From Cypionkella sp049896245 (GTDB lineage: Bacteria > Pseudomonadota > Alphaproteobacteria > Rhodobacterales > Rhodobacteraceae): 64,000 nucleotides of DNA. Below the pieces are notes generated by a model. The model was given only the letters and a program-made list of their open reading frames with translations, did not search any database and was not told the origin of the DNA. Below are positions 17,035 through 26,051 of the stretch, piece after piece. The stretch's first letter is position 1; the number at the start of each line of letters is the position of its first letter. The stretch spans positions 1 to 64,000 of the forward strand of contig NZ_JAFCTX010000016.1 in assembly GCF_049896245.1 (NCBI RefSeq). The letters run 5' to 3'. Both the position numbers and the translations under genes were made by a program.

Positions 17035-17060
17035 AAAACTTAGTGATTTGGCTAAGTTTT
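17035..17060 (+). promoter_or_regulatory. Putative ArsR-family operator 1
   Basis: A perfect inverted repeat with nine-base arms, AAAACTTAG (17035-17043) and CTAAGTTTT (17052-17060), 8 bases apart. It lies 37 bp upstream of the ArsR-type gene. The half-site core CTTAG/CTAAG is shared with operator 2. The spacing suits a dimeric winged-helix repressor acting on its own promoter. Confidence 0.7.
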
Positions 17061-17088
17061 TCTTGGCGGGGGACATGAAAGCTGTTAC

Positions 17089-17104
17089 TTAGCCATATGG
17101 CTAA
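17089..17104 (+). promoter_or_regulatory. Putative ArsR-family operator 2, spanning the start codon
   Basis: TTAGCCATATGGCTAA is a perfect 16-base palindrome that contains the ATG of the ArsR-type gene (17097-17099). With CTTAG before it and CTAAAC after it, it repeats the half-sites of operator 1. Binding here could block transcription, and the palindrome in the mRNA could also mask the start codon. Confidence 0.7.
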
Positions 17105-17432
17105 ACATGACCCCGACCTTTCGCTGATTTTTCAGGCTTTGTCCGACCCAACCCGGCGCGGCTTTCTGGCGCGCTTGGGCCAAGGGGCGGTTCCGGTTTC
17201 GGAGCTGGCGCGTCCGACGGGTTTGGCTTTGCCTACGGTGATGCGCCACCTTGGCGTGCTGGAAGACGCCGCCTTGATCCGTACCGAAAAGACCGGGCGC
17301 ACCCGGATGTGCCATGCCCGCCCGGAAACTTTGGCCGCCACCGAAGGCTGGCTGGCCGATCAACGCGCTTTGTGGGAGGCGCGCACCGACCGTTTGGAAG
17401 CTTACGTTGCTGAATTAATGAAGGAATCCTGA
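17097..17432 (+). CDS. ArsR-family winged-helix repressor
   Basis: The 111-residue protein begins SLIFQALSDPTRRGFLARL and has the recognition helix region VSELARPTGLALPTVMRHLGVL. It ends with the helix typical of the ArsR subgroup found with SRPBCC genes (WLADQRALWEARTDRLEAYV). No metal-binding CxC motif is visible, so it probably senses something other than a thiophilic metal. It is the first gene of a three-gene unit with two AHSA1 proteins; the next gene starts two bases after its stop. Confidence 0.92.
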   Translation: MAKHDPDLSLIFQALSDPTRRGFLARLGQGAVPVSELARPTGLALPTVMRHLGVLEDAALIRTEKTGRTRMCHARPETLAATEGWLADQRALWEARTDRLEAYVAELMKES

Positions 17433-17434
17433 AG

Positions 17435-17920
17435 ATGACGCCCGACTCCAAGCTTGAATTGAACCCCGAAACCGATCTGGTGCTGGTGCGCGAGATCAAT
17501 GCGCCGCGCGAAATCCTGTACACCTGCTGGACCACGCCCGAGCATCTGGTGCATTGGTTTGTGCCCAAACCGCATAAGGTGACCGCCTGTGCGCTGGACG
17601 TGCGGCCCGGCGGCAAGTGCAACACCACCTTAGATGTCGATGGCACCGAGATGGAAAACAACGGGGTTTATCTTGAGGTGATCCCGAATGAAAAGCTGGT
17701 GTTTACCGATACCTATACCGAAGGTTGGAAGCCAAATCCCGAGCCCTTCATGACCGCGATCCTGACCTTTGAAGACATTGGCAACGGCCGCACCCGCTAT
17801 ACGGCGGTGGCGCGGCATCGCAACAAAGAGACGGCGGAAAGCCACAGGCAGATGGGGTTTTATGACGGCTGGGGCACGGTGGTAACGCAGTTGGAGGAAT
17901 ATGCGCAGGGGTTGAAGTGA
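17435..17920 (+). CDS. SRPBCC/AHSA1 domain protein 1
   Basis: The 161-residue protein shows the AHSA1 pattern: REINAPREILYTCWTTPEHLVHWFVP, a central LDVRPGGKCNTTLDVDG, and the C-terminal helix GFYDGWGTVVTQLEEYAQ. The fold has a hydrophobic cavity for small hydrophobic ligands. It is encoded directly behind the ArsR regulator, an arrangement that recurs in many bacteria. The ligand is not known. Confidence 0.9.
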   Translation: MTPDSKLELNPETDLVLVREINAPREILYTCWTTPEHLVHWFVPKPHKVTACALDVRPGGKCNTTLDVDGTEMENNGVYLEVIPNEKLVFTDTYTEGWKPNPEPFMTAILTFEDIGNGRTRYTAVARHRNKETAESHRQMGFYDGWGTVVTQLEEYAQGLK

Positions 17921-18363
17921 TGCAGGACCGCCAGATCGTTTTAACCCGGCTGATTGCAGCGCCTGCTGCGAAGGTCTGGCAGTGCTGGACCGATCCCGCG
18001 ATCTTGCCGCGCTGGTTTGGGCCTGAGGGATATTCCTGTGTCACCAAGGAGATTGATCTGCGGCAGGGTGGGTTGTGGCGGTTTGACATGATCGGGCCGG
18101 ATGGCACGGTCTGGGCGAACCGGCATCGCTATACGCTGTTTGATCCTCTTAAGCGTTTGGAATTCCTGTTGGACGGCGATGACGACAGCGCGCCGCCGAT
18201 GCAGGTCGTGGTGGTGCTGGCGGCTGAGGCTGACAGCACGCGGATCACCCAGACCATGACGTTTCCGACCGCGCAGATGTGCCAAGGTGCGCTGGCGTTT
18301 GGCGCGGATCGTTTGGGGCAAACCACTTTGGCCAAGTTGGAAGCGGCAGCGCGAAAGTTGTAA
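17920..18363 (+). CDS. SRPBCC/AHSA1 domain protein 2
   Basis: The 147-residue protein is a paralogue-type neighbour: TRLIAAPAAKVWQCWTDPAI, LPRWFGPEGYSC, then the closing helix ALAFGADRLGQTTLAKLEA. Its ATG shares one base with the preceding stop (TGATG), so translation is coupled. Two tandem SRPBCC proteins may form a heterodimer or divide ligand specificity; this is inference. Confidence 0.88.
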   Translation: MQDRQIVLTRLIAAPAAKVWQCWTDPAILPRWFGPEGYSCVTKEIDLRQGGLWRFDMIGPDGTVWANRHRYTLFDPLKRLEFLLDGDDDSAPPMQVVVVLAAEADSTRITQTMTFPTAQMCQGALAFGADRLGQTTLAKLEAAARKL

Positions 18364-18381
18364 TCTTGGGGCTATCGGGGT

Positions 18382-18543
18382 CTAAGGCCGGGGCTTTGCC
18401 TTTGCCTTAGTGTTGCGGCAGCGGTCGGAACAGTATTTCACCTGATCCCATACCTTCTCCCACGCCTTGCGCCAGACCATCGGGCGGCCGCAAGCGGCGC
18501 AGATTTTGACGGGCAGATCAGATTTCTTGCGCATTTTTGGCAT
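18382..18543 (-). CDS. DUF2256 zinc-ribbon microprotein
   Basis: A 53-residue basic protein starting MPKMRKKSDLPVKICAACGR. It contains CAAC and CSDRC cysteine pairs about 20 residues apart and a WRKAWEKVWDQVKYC centre, the DUF2256 signature. Family members are often encoded next to cryptochrome/photolyase genes. Here the stop of the photolyase and this start share one base (TAATG), so the two are cotranslated. Its function is not established; zinc binding is inferred from the cysteines. Confidence 0.88.
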   Translation of the reverse strand: MPKMRKKSDLPVKICAACGRPMVWRKAWEKVWDQVKYCSDRCRNTKAKAKPRP

Positions 18544-20021
18544 TAGAGATCAAGACTGAGCTGGCCGTGACTGGGCTGCACGCGTTTGGGCGCGCGGGAG
18601 GCGTGACGCTCGATAATCTCAACCAGTTCGGCGCGGGCAGCGGGTTTGCGACGCATGCCCCAAACCGCCTCGCGTGCGTCGCGCTGGGCGGTGGTGACAT
18701 CGACGATGGGTTCGGGATAGCGGCGGCCCAAGATACGTCCGGCCCCTGACCACCGCCACGGGGCTTGCAGGTAAGTGTCTGGAACGGCTTTCAATTCTGG
18801 AATCCACCGACGCGTGAACGCGCCTGTCGGATCTTGATCAAACCCCTGTTTTACCGGGTTGTAAATGCGCGGGATGTTGATGCCCGTGGTGCCTGACTGC
18901 ATCTGCACTTGCGGCCAATGGATGCCGGGTTCGTAATCGGTGAAGCGGCGGGCAAGCACCGCCCCCGTCACCCGCCAATCCAGCCACAGATGATAGGATG
19001 CACAGGCCATCACCATGGCGCGGGCGCGGAAGTTCAGCCAGCCGGTGGCCGCCAGATAGCGCAGGCAGGCATCCAGAAACGGCAGGCCGGTCTCGCCATT
19101 TTCCCAAGCGTGCAGGCGTGCAGGGTCGCTGCTGCGCCGCAGCAATTCGGCGGCGGTTTGCAGGCAGCGGGTTTCGATATTGGGCTGATCTTCAAGCTTT
19201 TGGATGAAGTGATCGCGCCACGCCAAGCGCGCCTGAAAGCTGCTGAGCGCGCCACTCCAGCGTCCGCCGGGGTATTCGGCGGCGCGGGCTTGCGTCGCCT
19301 GCACCACCTCGCGCAGCGACAGGCTGCCAAGCGCGATGTGGGGGGAAAGTCGAGAGCAGGCACGCTCGGCGGTCAAAGGCGACGACATCGCAGAACGGTA
19401 GGGTGCGCCGCGTTGGGTTAGGAAAGAGTCTAGTAGATCAATGCCTTGCGCCCTACCACCCATTTGACGATGCGCGCATTTATCCTCGGTCAGCCGCAGA
19501 GCGCGGGTTGTGGGAATAAGGCCAGGTTCCAACCCCGGCACGGCGTTCAGAGCGGGCGGTTCAAGCTGCGACGCTGCCATGAACGCATCGCGCTTGCCCT
19601 GCCAGTGATCACGGCTGGCAAGGCGACGGATCACACCGGATTGTGGCACCTCATCCCAGATGATGCCGGCGCTGCGCGCCCATGCCGCGATGCGGCGGTC
19701 GCGGGCATAGGTGAAGGCGTTGCCGGTTTCCTCATGGCTGACGATGCGGGTGATGTTGTGCTGGCGGCACAGCCGTTCAAGCACATGTAGGGCTTCGCCG
19801 ACGCGCACCAGCAGGGGGGCCCCGAGTTGGCCAAGTTGGGCGCGCAAATCCTCCAGACATTCTGCCGTGAACGCCCATTGCCGGGCAGAGGTGTCGGGCA
19901 GTGCCCAGTAGTCTGGCTCCACAATGTAAAGCGGCAACACCGCACCCAGCCCCGCCGCAAGGCTTAGGGCGGGGTGGTCGTGGGCGCGCAGATCGCGTTT
20001 GAACCAAATGAGAACATTCAT
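18543..20021 (-). CDS. Cryptochrome/DNA photolyase family flavoprotein
   Basis: The 492-residue protein starts MNVLIWFKRDLRAHDHPAL, the antenna-binding alpha/beta domain. It has the FAD domain blocks RWSGALSSFQARLAWRDHF, NFRARAMVMACASYHLWLDW and SGTTGINIPRIYNPVKQGFD. The C-terminus DPTGAFTRRWIPEL is that of plant-like cryptochrome/photolyase relatives in bacteria. Whether it repairs pyrimidine dimers or signals cannot be decided by eye. An in-frame upstream extension is not family-like, so the start is set at 20021. Confidence 0.9.
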   Translation of the reverse strand: MNVLIWFKRDLRAHDHPALSLAAGLGAVLPLYIVEPDYWALPDTSARQWAFTAECLEDLRAQLGQLGAPLLVRVGEALHVLERLCRQHNITRIVSHEETGNAFTYARDRRIAAWARSAGIIWDEVPQSGVIRRLASRDHWQGKRDAFMAASQLEPPALNAVPGLEPGLIPTTRALRLTEDKCAHRQMGGRAQGIDLLDSFLTQRGAPYRSAMSSPLTAERACSRLSPHIALGSLSLREVVQATQARAAEYPGGRWSGALSSFQARLAWRDHFIQKLEDQPNIETRCLQTAAELLRRSSDPARLHAWENGETGLPFLDACLRYLAATGWLNFRARAMVMACASYHLWLDWRVTGAVLARRFTDYEPGIHWPQVQMQSGTTGINIPRIYNPVKQGFDQDPTGAFTRRWIPELKAVPDTYLQAPWRWSGAGRILGRRYPEPIVDVTTAQRDAREAVWGMRRKPAARAELVEIIERHASRAPKRVQPSHGQLSLDL

Positions 20022-20221
20022 GGAACATAGAGATAGCGGAGGAATTGGCGCTGTAAAGGGAGGATGCGGCGGAGGCAGTGGCACGGATGGTGGCAATGGG
20101 CTGAAATGCTTAGATTATTGAGCTATTGTTCGATGTATTTTTTCTGTGCTTCGGCAGTTTTGCGGGTTGGAATTGTTCGCTTGTATTCATGATTGGGGCG
20201 AATCGGGGCCAAGGTGGAAGC

Positions 20222-20250
20222 CTGGGGCGGGGATATTTGAGCAAATGTGA
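20222..20250 (+). repeat. Partial composite intergenic element upstream of pepN
   Basis: GGGGCGGGGATATTTGAGCA followed by AATGTGAATGG resembles the GGATATTT block of the dispersed element, without its leading hairpin. It lies in the 299-bp divergent gap between the photolyase and pepN. Nothing else in that gap looks like a gene. Confidence 0.5.
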
Positions 20251-20320
20251 ATGGCTTGGTTGCGCTTGGGGCTTGCGGCGTGAGGGTGAATGGGAAACCT
20301 TGCTGGCAAAGGAGACTGCC

Positions 20321-22882
20321 ATGACCGCTCTTGATCCGCGCACTATTCGACTGGCCGATTATCAGCCCTACAGCCATTTGGTGCAGCGGGTAGAGCTGAC
20401 GTTCCGGCTGCATCCGACGACAACGCGGGTTTTGGCGCGGCTGCATTTGGTGGCCAATCCGGCGGCGGTCGGCGGGCAGGATTTGCGGCTGGATGGCGAG
20501 GGGCTGCGGTTGATCTCTTGCGCGGTGGAGGGGCGGGCGGTGGAGCCAAGCCTCGATGCAACCGGTTTGACGCTGGCGCATGGGCTGCTGCCTGCGGGCG
20601 CATTTGTGCTGGAAACCGAGGTCGAGATTGCGCCTGAGGGCAATACCGCGCTGGAGGGGCTTTATATCTCGAAGGGCATGTATTGCACGCAATGCGAGGC
20701 CGAGGGCTTTCGCAAGATCACCTATTACCCCGACCGCCCTGATGTGATGGCGCGGTTTCGGGTGCGGATTGAAAGCGATCTGCCGGTGCTTTTGTCGAAT
20801 GGCAATCCGGCCGGGCAGGGCGCGGGATGGGCGGAATGGGATGATCCCTGGCCGAAGCCCAGCTATTTGTTCGCGCTGGTGGCCGGGGATTTGCGCAGCT
20901 ACCCCGGCGCGTTCACCACGATGGAAGGGCGTGACGTGGCGCCGAACATCTGGGTACGGCCGGGGGATGAGGGGCGTTGTGCCTGGGGGATGCAGGCGCT
21001 GAAAGCTTCGATGGCTTGGGACGAGCGGGTGTATGGACGCGCCTATGACCTTGATATCTTTAACATTGTTGCGGTCGATGATTTCAACATGGGCGCGATG
21101 GAGAACAAGGGGTTGAATATTTTCAACTCTAAGGCCGTGCTGGCCTCACCTGAAACCGCGACAGATGACGACTTTGCGCGGGTTGAGGCGATCATTGCGC
21201 ATGAGTATTTTCACAACTGGACCGGTAATCGGATCACTTGCCGCGATTGGTTTCAGCTGTGCCTGAAAGAAGGCTTGACGGTGTTTCGTGATCAGCAATT
21301 CTCGGGCGATATGCGCAGCCATGCGGTGAAGCGGATCGAGGATGTGCTGATGCTGCGGGCGCGGCAGTTTCGCGAGGATGGTGGGCCTTTGGCGCATGCG
21401 GTGCGGCCTGACAGCTTTGTCGAGATTAACAATTTCTACACCGCGACGGTCTATGAAAAAGGCGCGGAAGTGATCGGGATGCTGAAGCGGCTGGTTGGGG
21501 ATGCGGATTATGCCCGCGCCTTGGATCTGTATTTTGACCGCCATGACGGGCAGGCGGCGACGATTGAGGATTGGCTGAGGGTGTTTGAAGACACGACCGG
21601 GCGCGATCTGGCGCAGTTCAAGCGCTGGTATACCGAGGCTGGGACGCCGCGGGTTTCGGTGACCGAGGATTGGGCGGATGGCACCTATACGCTGACTTTG
21701 GCGCAGGTGAACCCGGCCACACCGGGACAAGCTGAGAAGGGCGCGAAGGTTATTCCGGTGGCGGTGGGGCTGTTGAACCCGAATGGCGATGAGGTGGTGG
21801 CGACGACGGTGCTGGAGTTGACAGAACTGCGGCAGAGTTTTGCGTTCAAGGGCTTGGCCGCGCGGCCGGTGGCGTCGATCTTGCGGGGATTTTCGGCTCC
21901 GGTGGTGCTTGAGCGGTCTGTGCCAGCGGCAGAGCGGGCATTTTTGCTGGCGCATGACACCGATCCGTTCAATCGCGGGGAAGCGGGGCGAAGTCTGGCT
22001 AAGGATGTGCTGGCGCGGATGATCGTGGGCGGTGCGGTTCCGGGCGCTGATCTGCTGGACGGGCTGGCGCGACTGGCGTTTGATGAGGGGTTAGATCCGG
22101 CGTTCCGGGCGCTGTGTTTGCGGCTGCCGGGTGAAGACGACATGGCCGCGACTTTGCACGCCGCTGGTCATGTGCCCGATCCGGCGCGGATTTATCAGGT
22201 ACGGCGGGCGCTACATTTGGCCTTGGCGCAAAGGTTGGCGACGGGCTTGCCCGGGTTGGAAATGGCCTGCCGGGTGCCGGGGGCGTTCTCGGCGGATGCG
22301 GCGGCTGCGGGCAAACGGGCGCTGCGGTTGGGGGCCTTGGGGCTGCTGGCGAAGTTGGACGGCGGGGCTGGCGCGCGGGCGGCCTATGCTGCGGCGGACA
22401 ATATGACCGACAGTTTCGGCAGCTTGGCGATCTTATTGGATATCGGCGCAGGGCAGGCTGAACTGGCGGATTTCGCGGTGAAATGGCAGAGTGATCGGCT
22501 GGTTTTGGACAAGTGGTTCGCAGTGCAGGTCGCGGCTGCGGCCCCGGATCAGGTGGCGGCGGTGGTGCGGCGCTTGACCGCGCGGCCCGAGTTTGACTGG
22601 AAAAACCCCAACCGCTTCCGCGCGGTGATTGGCGCGCTGTCGGGCAATCATGCTGGCTTTCATCACGCATCGGGTGAGAGCTATGCTTTGCTCGCCGATT
22701 GGCTGATCAAGCTTGACCCGCTTAATCCGCAAACCGCCTCGCGGATGTCGACGGCGTTCGAATCTTGGCCGCGCTATGATGCGGATCGGCAAGCGATGAT
22801 GCGCGGCGCATTGCAGCGTATTTTGGCGGCACCGGGGCTTAGCCGCGATCTTTCTGAGATGGCGGGGCGGATGCTCGCTTGA
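20321..22882 (+). CDS. pepN: Aminopeptidase N (M1 family)
   Basis: A zinc aminopeptidase with broad specificity that completes cytosolic peptide breakdown. The 853-residue protein has the exopeptidase motif MGAMENKGLN and the zinc motif IIAHEYFHNWTGNRI with the distal Glu in LKEGLTVFRDQQ. A beta domain and a helical C-terminal domain follow. ATG 20321 has AAAGGAGA nine bases upstream. The 3' end overlaps the convergent transglycosylase-like gene by 44 bases. Confidence 0.97.
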   Translation: MTALDPRTIRLADYQPYSHLVQRVELTFRLHPTTTRVLARLHLVANPAAVGGQDLRLDGEGLRLISCAVEGRAVEPSLDATGLTLAHGLLPAGAFVLETEVEIAPEGNTALEGLYISKGMYCTQCEAEGFRKITYYPDRPDVMARFRVRIESDLPVLLSNGNPAGQGAGWAEWDDPWPKPSYLFALVAGDLRSYPGAFTTMEGRDVAPNIWVRPGDEGRCAWGMQALKASMAWDERVYGRAYDLDIFNIVAVDDFNMGAMENKGLNIFNSKAVLASPETATDDDFARVEAIIAHEYFHNWTGNRITCRDWFQLCLKEGLTVFRDQQFSGDMRSHAVKRIEDVLMLRARQFREDGGPLAHAVRPDSFVEINNFYTATVYEKGAEVIGMLKRLVGDADYARALDLYFDRHDGQAATIEDWLRVFEDTTGRDLAQFKRWYTEAGTPRVSVTEDWADGTYTLTLAQVNPATPGQAEKGAKVIPVAVGLLNPNGDEVVATTVLELTELRQSFAFKGLAARPVASILRGFSAPVVLERSVPAAERAFLLAHDTDPFNRGEAGRSLAKDVLARMIVGGAVPGADLLDGLARLAFDEGLDPAFRALCLRLPGEDDMAATLHAAGHVPDPARIYQVRRALHLALAQRLATGLPGLEMACRVPGAFSADAAAAGKRALRLGALGLLAKLDGGAGARAAYAAADNMTDSFGSLAILLDIGAGQAELADFAVKWQSDRLVLDKWFAVQVAAAAPDQVAAVVRRLTARPEFDWKNPNRFRAVIGALSGNHAGFHHASGESYALLADWLIKLDPLNPQTASRMSTAFESWPRYDADRQAMMRGALQRILAAPGLSRDLSEMAGRMLA

Positions 22883-23459
22883 CGGGCACCGCGCAATAGG
22901 CCTGTTTGCCGGTCCAAGCGGCGATATCGGCGCGGACCTTGGCTTTGCTCATCGGCCCCCAATCGCGGGCGACGCCGCGGTTGCCTTTGCCCGAGACCAT
23001 GCCGTCGCGGCCGACTTGCCGGGCGATGATTTTGACGGCGCAATCGAGGTTGGCGGCACCGCTTTTGAGTTCGCGGCCGGTGTTCGCCTCGCAGCGATAA
23101 GCGTTGGCGGTCTGCGTGGAAATCTGCATCAGCCCGAAATAGCGCCCGGCCCCTGACGCTTTGGCGTTGTAGCCGCTTTCGTATTTCGCCACCGCCGACA
23201 TCACACCCACCCAAAACGCGCGGCGGTCGTCCATTGAGGCGGTCTCGTAGCCGGGGCACCATGTCGTGATGTCATCGGGGACTTGGGCTGCCAGTTTGCT
23301 GTCGTATTTCTCAACCGAGACCAGCGCCGCATTGGTCCAGCTTGCCGCTTCGGGGACGTGATCCCAGCGCATTTTGGGCAAAGCCTCGGCCATCAGGACC
23401 GGGGTGAAGCCGAAAAACAGCAGGGAGAAAGCCGCTCCGAAAAGGAAAGTGATCCGCAT
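22839..23459 (-). CDS. Exported lytic-transglycosylase-like (SLT fold) protein
   Basis: The 206-residue protein has an N-terminal signal sequence (MRITFLFGAAFSLLFFGF...LMAEA) and a goose-lysozyme-like core. The probable catalytic Glu is in AVAKYESGYNAKASG, followed by GRYFGLMQISTQTA. The C-terminal half has a Cys/Trp-rich tail (RGVARDWGPMSKAK, AYCAVPV). It probably cleaves peptidoglycan in the periplasm. The start is set by the signal peptide. Its last codons lie within the 3' end of pepN on the other strand. Confidence 0.8.
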   Translation of the reverse strand: MRITFLFGAAFSLLFFGFTPVLMAEALPKMRWDHVPEAASWTNAALVSVEKYDSKLAAQVPDDITTWCPGYETASMDDRRAFWVGVMSAVAKYESGYNAKASGAGRYFGLMQISTQTANAYRCEANTGRELKSGAANLDCAVKIIARQVGRDGMVSGKGNRGVARDWGPMSKAKVRADIAAWTGKQAYCAVPVKRASAPPSQKDRG

Positions 23460-23533
23460 TCGTCCGTCACAAGTTGCGCCGCACCAGCATGGCGGCCATC
23501 CGCGTATCAGGGCGAATCGGGTATCCGGCAAGT

Positions 23534-23561
23534 TTGGCAGGCGCGCGCGGGCCAATATAGG
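23534..23561 (+). promoter_or_regulatory. Possible gatB promoter
   Basis: TTGGCA (23534-23539) and TATAGG (23556-23561) are 16 bases apart, a fair sigma-70 pair 76 bases upstream of the gatB ATG. This is sequence resemblance only. Confidence 0.35.
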
Positions 23562-23637
23562 CAGGTTTCCGCCCGCGTCACCCTTGCAGCAACCGCCCTG
23601 TCTGCCTAAACAGGGGGCGAAAACCACGGAGATTATC

Positions 23638-25149
23638 ATGCTTGATCTGTCCTATGAAACGCCAAAACCGAAGCTGATTGCTGGCGTTAAGCATGATTGG
23701 GAGCTGGTGATCGGCATGGAAGTGCATGCGCAGGTATCGTCGAATTCCAAGCTGTTCTCGGGGGCATCCACCCAAGTCGGGGCCGAGCCGAACTCTAACG
23801 TCGCCTTCGTCGATGCTGCGATGCCGGGGATGTTGCCGGTGATCAACGCGTTTTGCGTCGAACAAGCCGTGCGCACGGGCTTGGGGCTGAAGGCGCAGAT
23901 CAACCTGCGTTCGGCGTTTGATCGCAAGAACTATTTCTACCCCGATCTGCCGCAGGGCTATCAGATTTCGCAGCTGTATCACCCCATCGTCGGCGAGGGC
24001 GAGGTTTTGGTGGAGCTGTCCCCCGGCGTCGCCCGTCTGGTGCGGGTGGAGCGGATTCACCTTGAACAAGACGCAGGCAAAAGTATCCACGACATGGACC
24101 CGACGATGTCTTTCGTCGATTTCAACCGCACCGGCGTGGCTTTGATGGAGATTGTCAGCCGCCCCGATATTCGCGGGCCTGAGGAGGCTGCGGCCTATGT
24201 CGTCAAGCTGCGGCAAATCCTGCGCTATCTGGGCACCTGCGATGGCAACATGCAGAATGGCAATTTGCGCGCCGATGTGAACGTATCGGTCTGCCGGGTG
24301 GGGCAGTATGAGAAATACCAAGCCAGCCAAGACTTTAGCCATCTCGGCACGCGGTGTGAGATCAAGAATATGAACTCGATGAAGTTCATCCAACTGGCGA
24401 TTGACTATGAAGCGCGCCGCCAGATTGCCATTCTGGAGGATGGCGGTTCGGTCACGCAGGAAACCCGGCTTTATGATCCGGACAAGAACGAAACCCGCTC
24501 GATGCGCTCGAAAGAAGAAGCGCATGACTACCGCTATTTCCCCTGCCCGGACCTGCTGCCGCTGGAGATTGAGCAGGCTTGGGTGGATGATATTGCGGCC
24601 GCGATGCCGGAGTTGCCGGACGCCAAGAAGGCCCGCTTCATGGGTGACTTTGGGCTGACCGATTACGACGCCAATGTGCTGACCGCCGATCTGGAATCGG
24701 CAGGCTTTTTCGAGGCTGTCGCGCAGGGGCGGGATGGCAAGCAGGCGGCGAATTGGGTGATAAACGAGCTGTTTGGCCGTTTGAACAAAGAGGGTAAGGC
24801 GATCACCGACAGCCCGGTGTCCACAGCACAGCTGGGTGGTGTGCTTGATCTGATCGCCAAAGGCACACTCAGCGGCAAGATGGCCAAGGATTTGTTTGAG
24901 ATCATCTGGACGACAGGCGGCGATCCGGTAGAGGTGGCGGCAGCGCGCGGTATGCAGCAGGTCACCGACACTGCTGCGATTGAGGCGGCCTTGGATGCGC
25001 TGATCGCGGCCAACCCGGATCAGGTCGAGAAGGCGCGGGTCAATGCCAAGCTGGCGGGATGGTTCACCGGGCAAGTGCTGAAATCGACCGGGGGCAAGGC
25101 CAATCCGGCGGTTGTGGGCGCGATGGTGGCGCAGAAGCTGGGGCTTTAA
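23638..25149 (+). CDS. gatB: Aspartyl/glutamyl-tRNA amidotransferase subunit B
   Basis: Part of GatCAB, which converts Glu-tRNA(Gln) and Asp-tRNA(Asn) to the amidated forms. This fits an organism whose GltX charges tRNA(Gln) indirectly. The 503-residue protein has WELVIGMEVHAQ, FYPDLPQGYQISQLY, the metal-site region GNLRADVNVSVC, NMNSMKFIQLAIDYE and the C-terminal YqeY-like tail domain. ATG 23638 follows GGAG. gatA and gatC are not in the window. Confidence 0.97.
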   Translation: MLDLSYETPKPKLIAGVKHDWELVIGMEVHAQVSSNSKLFSGASTQVGAEPNSNVAFVDAAMPGMLPVINAFCVEQAVRTGLGLKAQINLRSAFDRKNYFYPDLPQGYQISQLYHPIVGEGEVLVELSPGVARLVRVERIHLEQDAGKSIHDMDPTMSFVDFNRTGVALMEIVSRPDIRGPEEAAAYVVKLRQILRYLGTCDGNMQNGNLRADVNVSVCRVGQYEKYQASQDFSHLGTRCEIKNMNSMKFIQLAIDYEARRQIAILEDGGSVTQETRLYDPDKNETRSMRSKEEAHDYRYFPCPDLLPLEIEQAWVDDIAAAMPELPDAKKARFMGDFGLTDYDANVLTADLESAGFFEAVAQGRDGKQAANWVINELFGRLNKEGKAITDSPVSTAQLGGVLDLIAKGTLSGKMAKDLFEIIWTTGGDPVEVAAARGMQQVTDTAAIEAALDALIAANPDQVEKARVNAKLAGWFTGQVLKSTGGKANPAVVGAMVAQKLGL

Positions 25150-25158
25150 TACTGGTTT

Positions 25159-25180
25159 GGCGGGGTGAACCCCGCCCTAC
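25159..25180 (+). repeat. Palindrome GGCGGGGTGAACCCCGCC-CTAC behind gatB
   Basis: A 22-base element with stem GGCGGGGT/ACCCCGCC starting nine bases after the gatB stop. It is identical in sequence to the copies at 9401 and 27695. A role as transcription terminator or 3'-end stabiliser is inferred from position. Confidence 0.8.
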
Positions 25181-25267
25181 CCAAGCTGACAGAGGGTGGC
25201 TTTCGGGCGCCGTTTTGTTTTGCCTGAACCGCCGATTTCGCGCATCTTGCCGAAAACGGGGGCAGCT

Positions 25268-25917
25268 ATGACGGCCATTCTGTATTATTCGCGCAACCCA
25301 AACCCGCGCCTCGCTGTGGCCGTGGCGCGGCATTTGGGCGCGGATGTGGTGTTTGAATTTGCCTCGCCGTTTGACCCGGCGCAGAGCGCGAAATTCCGCG
25401 CCTTGAACCCCAGCTTGCGCATCCCGATCCTGCTGGAAAACGGTCATTCTTTGTGGGAGGCGGATGCGATTGCCTGCCGCTTGTCGATGCGGGCGGGGTC
25501 TAATTTCTGGCGGATGGACGGTGAGATGCCCGAGATGATCCGCTGGATTTCCTGGGGCAAAGCCACTTTCGTGCAGGCCTGCGACGTGGTGTATTTTGAG
25601 CGTGGCACCAAGCAGCGCTACGGTTTTGGCCAGATTGACCAAGGTGTGCTGGCGCAGAGCTTGGCGGATTTCCACGAACACGCCGCACAGTGGACCTGCA
25701 TCTGGTGGGTCGGGATTACCTGCTCGACAGTGGCCTCAGATATGCCGATTTCCGCATGGCAAGCTATCTGGCGTTCAATGATGTGGCTGACCTGCCCATG
25801 GCGGAATACCCGCAGATCGACGCATGGTATCGGCGGATTGCCGCGCTGCCTGCATGGGCTGATCCGTTCGCGGGGCTGGATACGCCAGAGTTGCCGCCGG
25901 TTGCGGGCAAGGACTAG
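25268..25917 (+). pseudogene. Glutathione S-transferase, frameshifted
   Basis: The N-terminal thioredoxin-like half reads MTAILYYSRNPNPRLAVAVA through SLADFHEHAAQ in one frame. At about 25690 the homologous reading moves to another frame, VDLHLVGRDYLLDSGLRYAD, and ends with IDAWYRRIAALPAWADPFAG before TAG 25915-25917. One base is missing at the junction (about CAG|TGGACC). With one base restored the protein would be about 216 residues, a normal GST length. As written the first frame continues into unrelated sequence to about 25921. The cause is a real frameshift or a sequencing error. Confidence 0.82.
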
Positions 25918-26051
25918 CTGACTTCGCTCAAATGCCCACTGCATCTTGTGCTGTGGCGAAATCCGCGCGCGGTTGGCAGAATATTCTTTCTGTGATTGGC
26001 CTTACCCGGCGTTGTCCCTATTATGCCGCCCATATCTTCAGGAGCGACCCA

